DNA of 5,164 nucleotides from Salibacteraceae bacterium (GTDB lineage: Bacteria > Bacteroidota > Bacteroidia > Flavobacteriales_G > Salibacteraceae). Position numbers and translations under genes: made by a program. The notes under the pieces were generated by a model. The model was given only the letters and a program-made list of their open reading frames with translations. It made no database searches and had not been told where the DNA came from. Numbering within the stretch: position 1 is the stretch's first letter; every line of letters starts with the position of its first letter. This document shows positions 4,373 to 5,164 of this stretch, one piece after another. The stretch spans positions 1-5,164 of the forward strand of contig JALRDM010000098.1 in NCBI GenBank assembly GCA_023262195.1. The letters run 5' to 3'.

Positions 4373-5164
4373 GTTATACAGCTCTAAATACCTAGGTAAT
4401 ACTGATTTTAAGCTGAATTTTTTCGCTTGTTCACGCGCGTTCGATTTGAATGTCTCTAGTTTTTCAGTTGATGATAGAATTTCTAGCGCATAGTCCGTCA
4501 TGCGTTCTGTATCGCCCGCATCGCATAGGTAACCGCTGAAACCATGTTTGTTCACCTCGGGCAATCCGCCTGTATTGCTTGAAATTACAGGCATACCAGC
4601 TGCCATTGCTTCAAGTGCCGCTAAACCGAAGCTTTCCGTCTCTGAAGGTAGAATAAACAAATCCCCATTGACAAGAAATTGCTCAATGTTCTTTGATTTT
4701 CCAAAAAAATGAATGTCCTCGCACATGCCCAAACTTCGGCACATTTCCTCAACATTCGATCGCTCTGGACCATCACCGATGAGTAATAGTTGACATTTCA
4801 ACTTTTCCCTTACACCGGCAAATACTCTAACAACATCATCTACACGCTTAACTTTTCTAAAGTTGGAAACATGCATGATTAATGGTTCGCTTTCATGAGC
4901 AAATCTTGCCCTTAACCCATTGGGCTTAAGGTGTTCATAACGAGTTAGATTAATGAAATTTGGAATAACATCCAACTTTCGATTTACCTTAAAGTGAGCG
5001 AAGGTGTCGTTGGCTAGACTTTGTGAAACTGCAGTTACAGCATCGCTATTGTTTATTGCAAACGTGATTACTGGTTCGAACGAAGCATCTTTCCCCAATA
5101 GGGTTATGTCTGTGCCATGGAGGGTGCAGATAATTGGTATATGAATACCGAGCACCTGCACGTC
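4358..5164 (-). CDS. bshA: BshA, N-acetyl-alpha-D-glucosaminyl L-malate synthase (N-terminus outside window)
   Basis: BshA is a GT-B, GT4-family glycosyltransferase that transfers GlcNAc from UDP-GlcNAc to L-malate, the first step of bacillithiol synthesis in the cytoplasm. The 268 residues visible hold the end of the N-terminal Rossmann half and the whole C-terminal half. Numbering from the GTG at 5161, signature blocks are LHGTDIT (14-20), the AVTAVSQSLA stretch (41-50), SNFRKVKRV (99-107, nucleotide-sugar site), LLIGDGPE (126-133) and the E-x7-E motif E176-S-F-G...E184, followed by GGLPEV (198-203). These match what I know of Bacillus BshA closely, better than a generic GT4 enzyme. The frame stays open to the right edge and known BshA proteins have about 375-380 residues, so roughly 110 N-terminal residues are missing; the GTG is internal. 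The downstream neighbour, 43 bases on, is a Cys-rich lipoprotein. Other bacillithiol genes (bshB, bshC) are not in view. Confidence 0.9.
   Translation of the reverse strand, partial: DVQVLGIHIPIICTLHGTDITLLGKDASFEPVITFAINNSDAVTAVSQSLANDTFAHFKVNRKLDVIPNFINLTRYEHLKPNGLRARFAHESEPLIMHVSNFRKVKRVDDVVRVFAGVREKLKCQLLLIGDGPERSNVEEMCRSLGMCEDIHFFGKSKNIEQFLVNGDLFILPSETESFGLAALEAMAAGMPVISSNTGGLPEVNKHGFSGYLCDAGDTERMTDYALEILSSTEKLETFKSNAREQAKKFSLKSVLPRYLELYNSLVD

Overview
The window looks like a piece of a Bacteroidota chromosome, probably a Flavobacteriales-like lineage. The evidence is indirect: moderately AT-rich DNA, starts that mostly lack a Shine-Dalgarno, TAnnTTTG-type -7 elements, several small lipoproteins, and a BshA that resembles the bacillithiol enzymes of Firmicutes and Bacteroidota. 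There are no RNA genes, insertion sequences, CRISPR arrays or phage genes. The window is almost fully coding; no gene-free stretch exceeds about 80 bases.

Left edge (1-660). The 3' end of a MORN-repeat protein (+) meets, tail to tail, a gene on the minus strand. Their stop codons overlap within CTAG. The minus-strand gene codes for a protein built of four tandem repeats of exactly 25 residues, which I cannot assign to a named family.

Centre (about 698-3482, + strand). This is a tight five-gene array, probably one operon: a small Cys-rich lipoprotein; a MauE/DoxX-type membrane protein fused to a thioredoxin-like domain (4-base overlap, TTG start); two further Cys-rich lipoproteins that are tandem paralogues; and a lipoprotein serine hydrolase of the beta-lactamase/class C PBP fold (TTG start). 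The MauE/DoxX-thioredoxin fusion has a CxC in a predicted periplasmic loop and a CxxC in its predicted periplasmic thioredoxin domain. The small lipoproteins carry 4 or 6 cysteines besides the lipidated one. The most economical reading is an envelope thiol-disulfide module in which the membrane fusion oxidises or repairs the Cys-rich lipoproteins. That function is inference.

Right part (3517-5164). A stand-alone LON substrate-binding-domain protein (+) overlaps by 9 bases, tail to tail, a fourth Cys-rich lipoprotein on the minus strand. That lipoprotein lies 43 bases downstream of bshA (bacillithiol glycosyltransferase), which runs off the right edge without its N-terminus. Thiol chemistry therefore appears on both sides of the LON gene: a low-molecular-weight thiol enzyme in the cytoplasm and Cys-rich proteins in the envelope. 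Whether they are functionally linked cannot be decided from one window.
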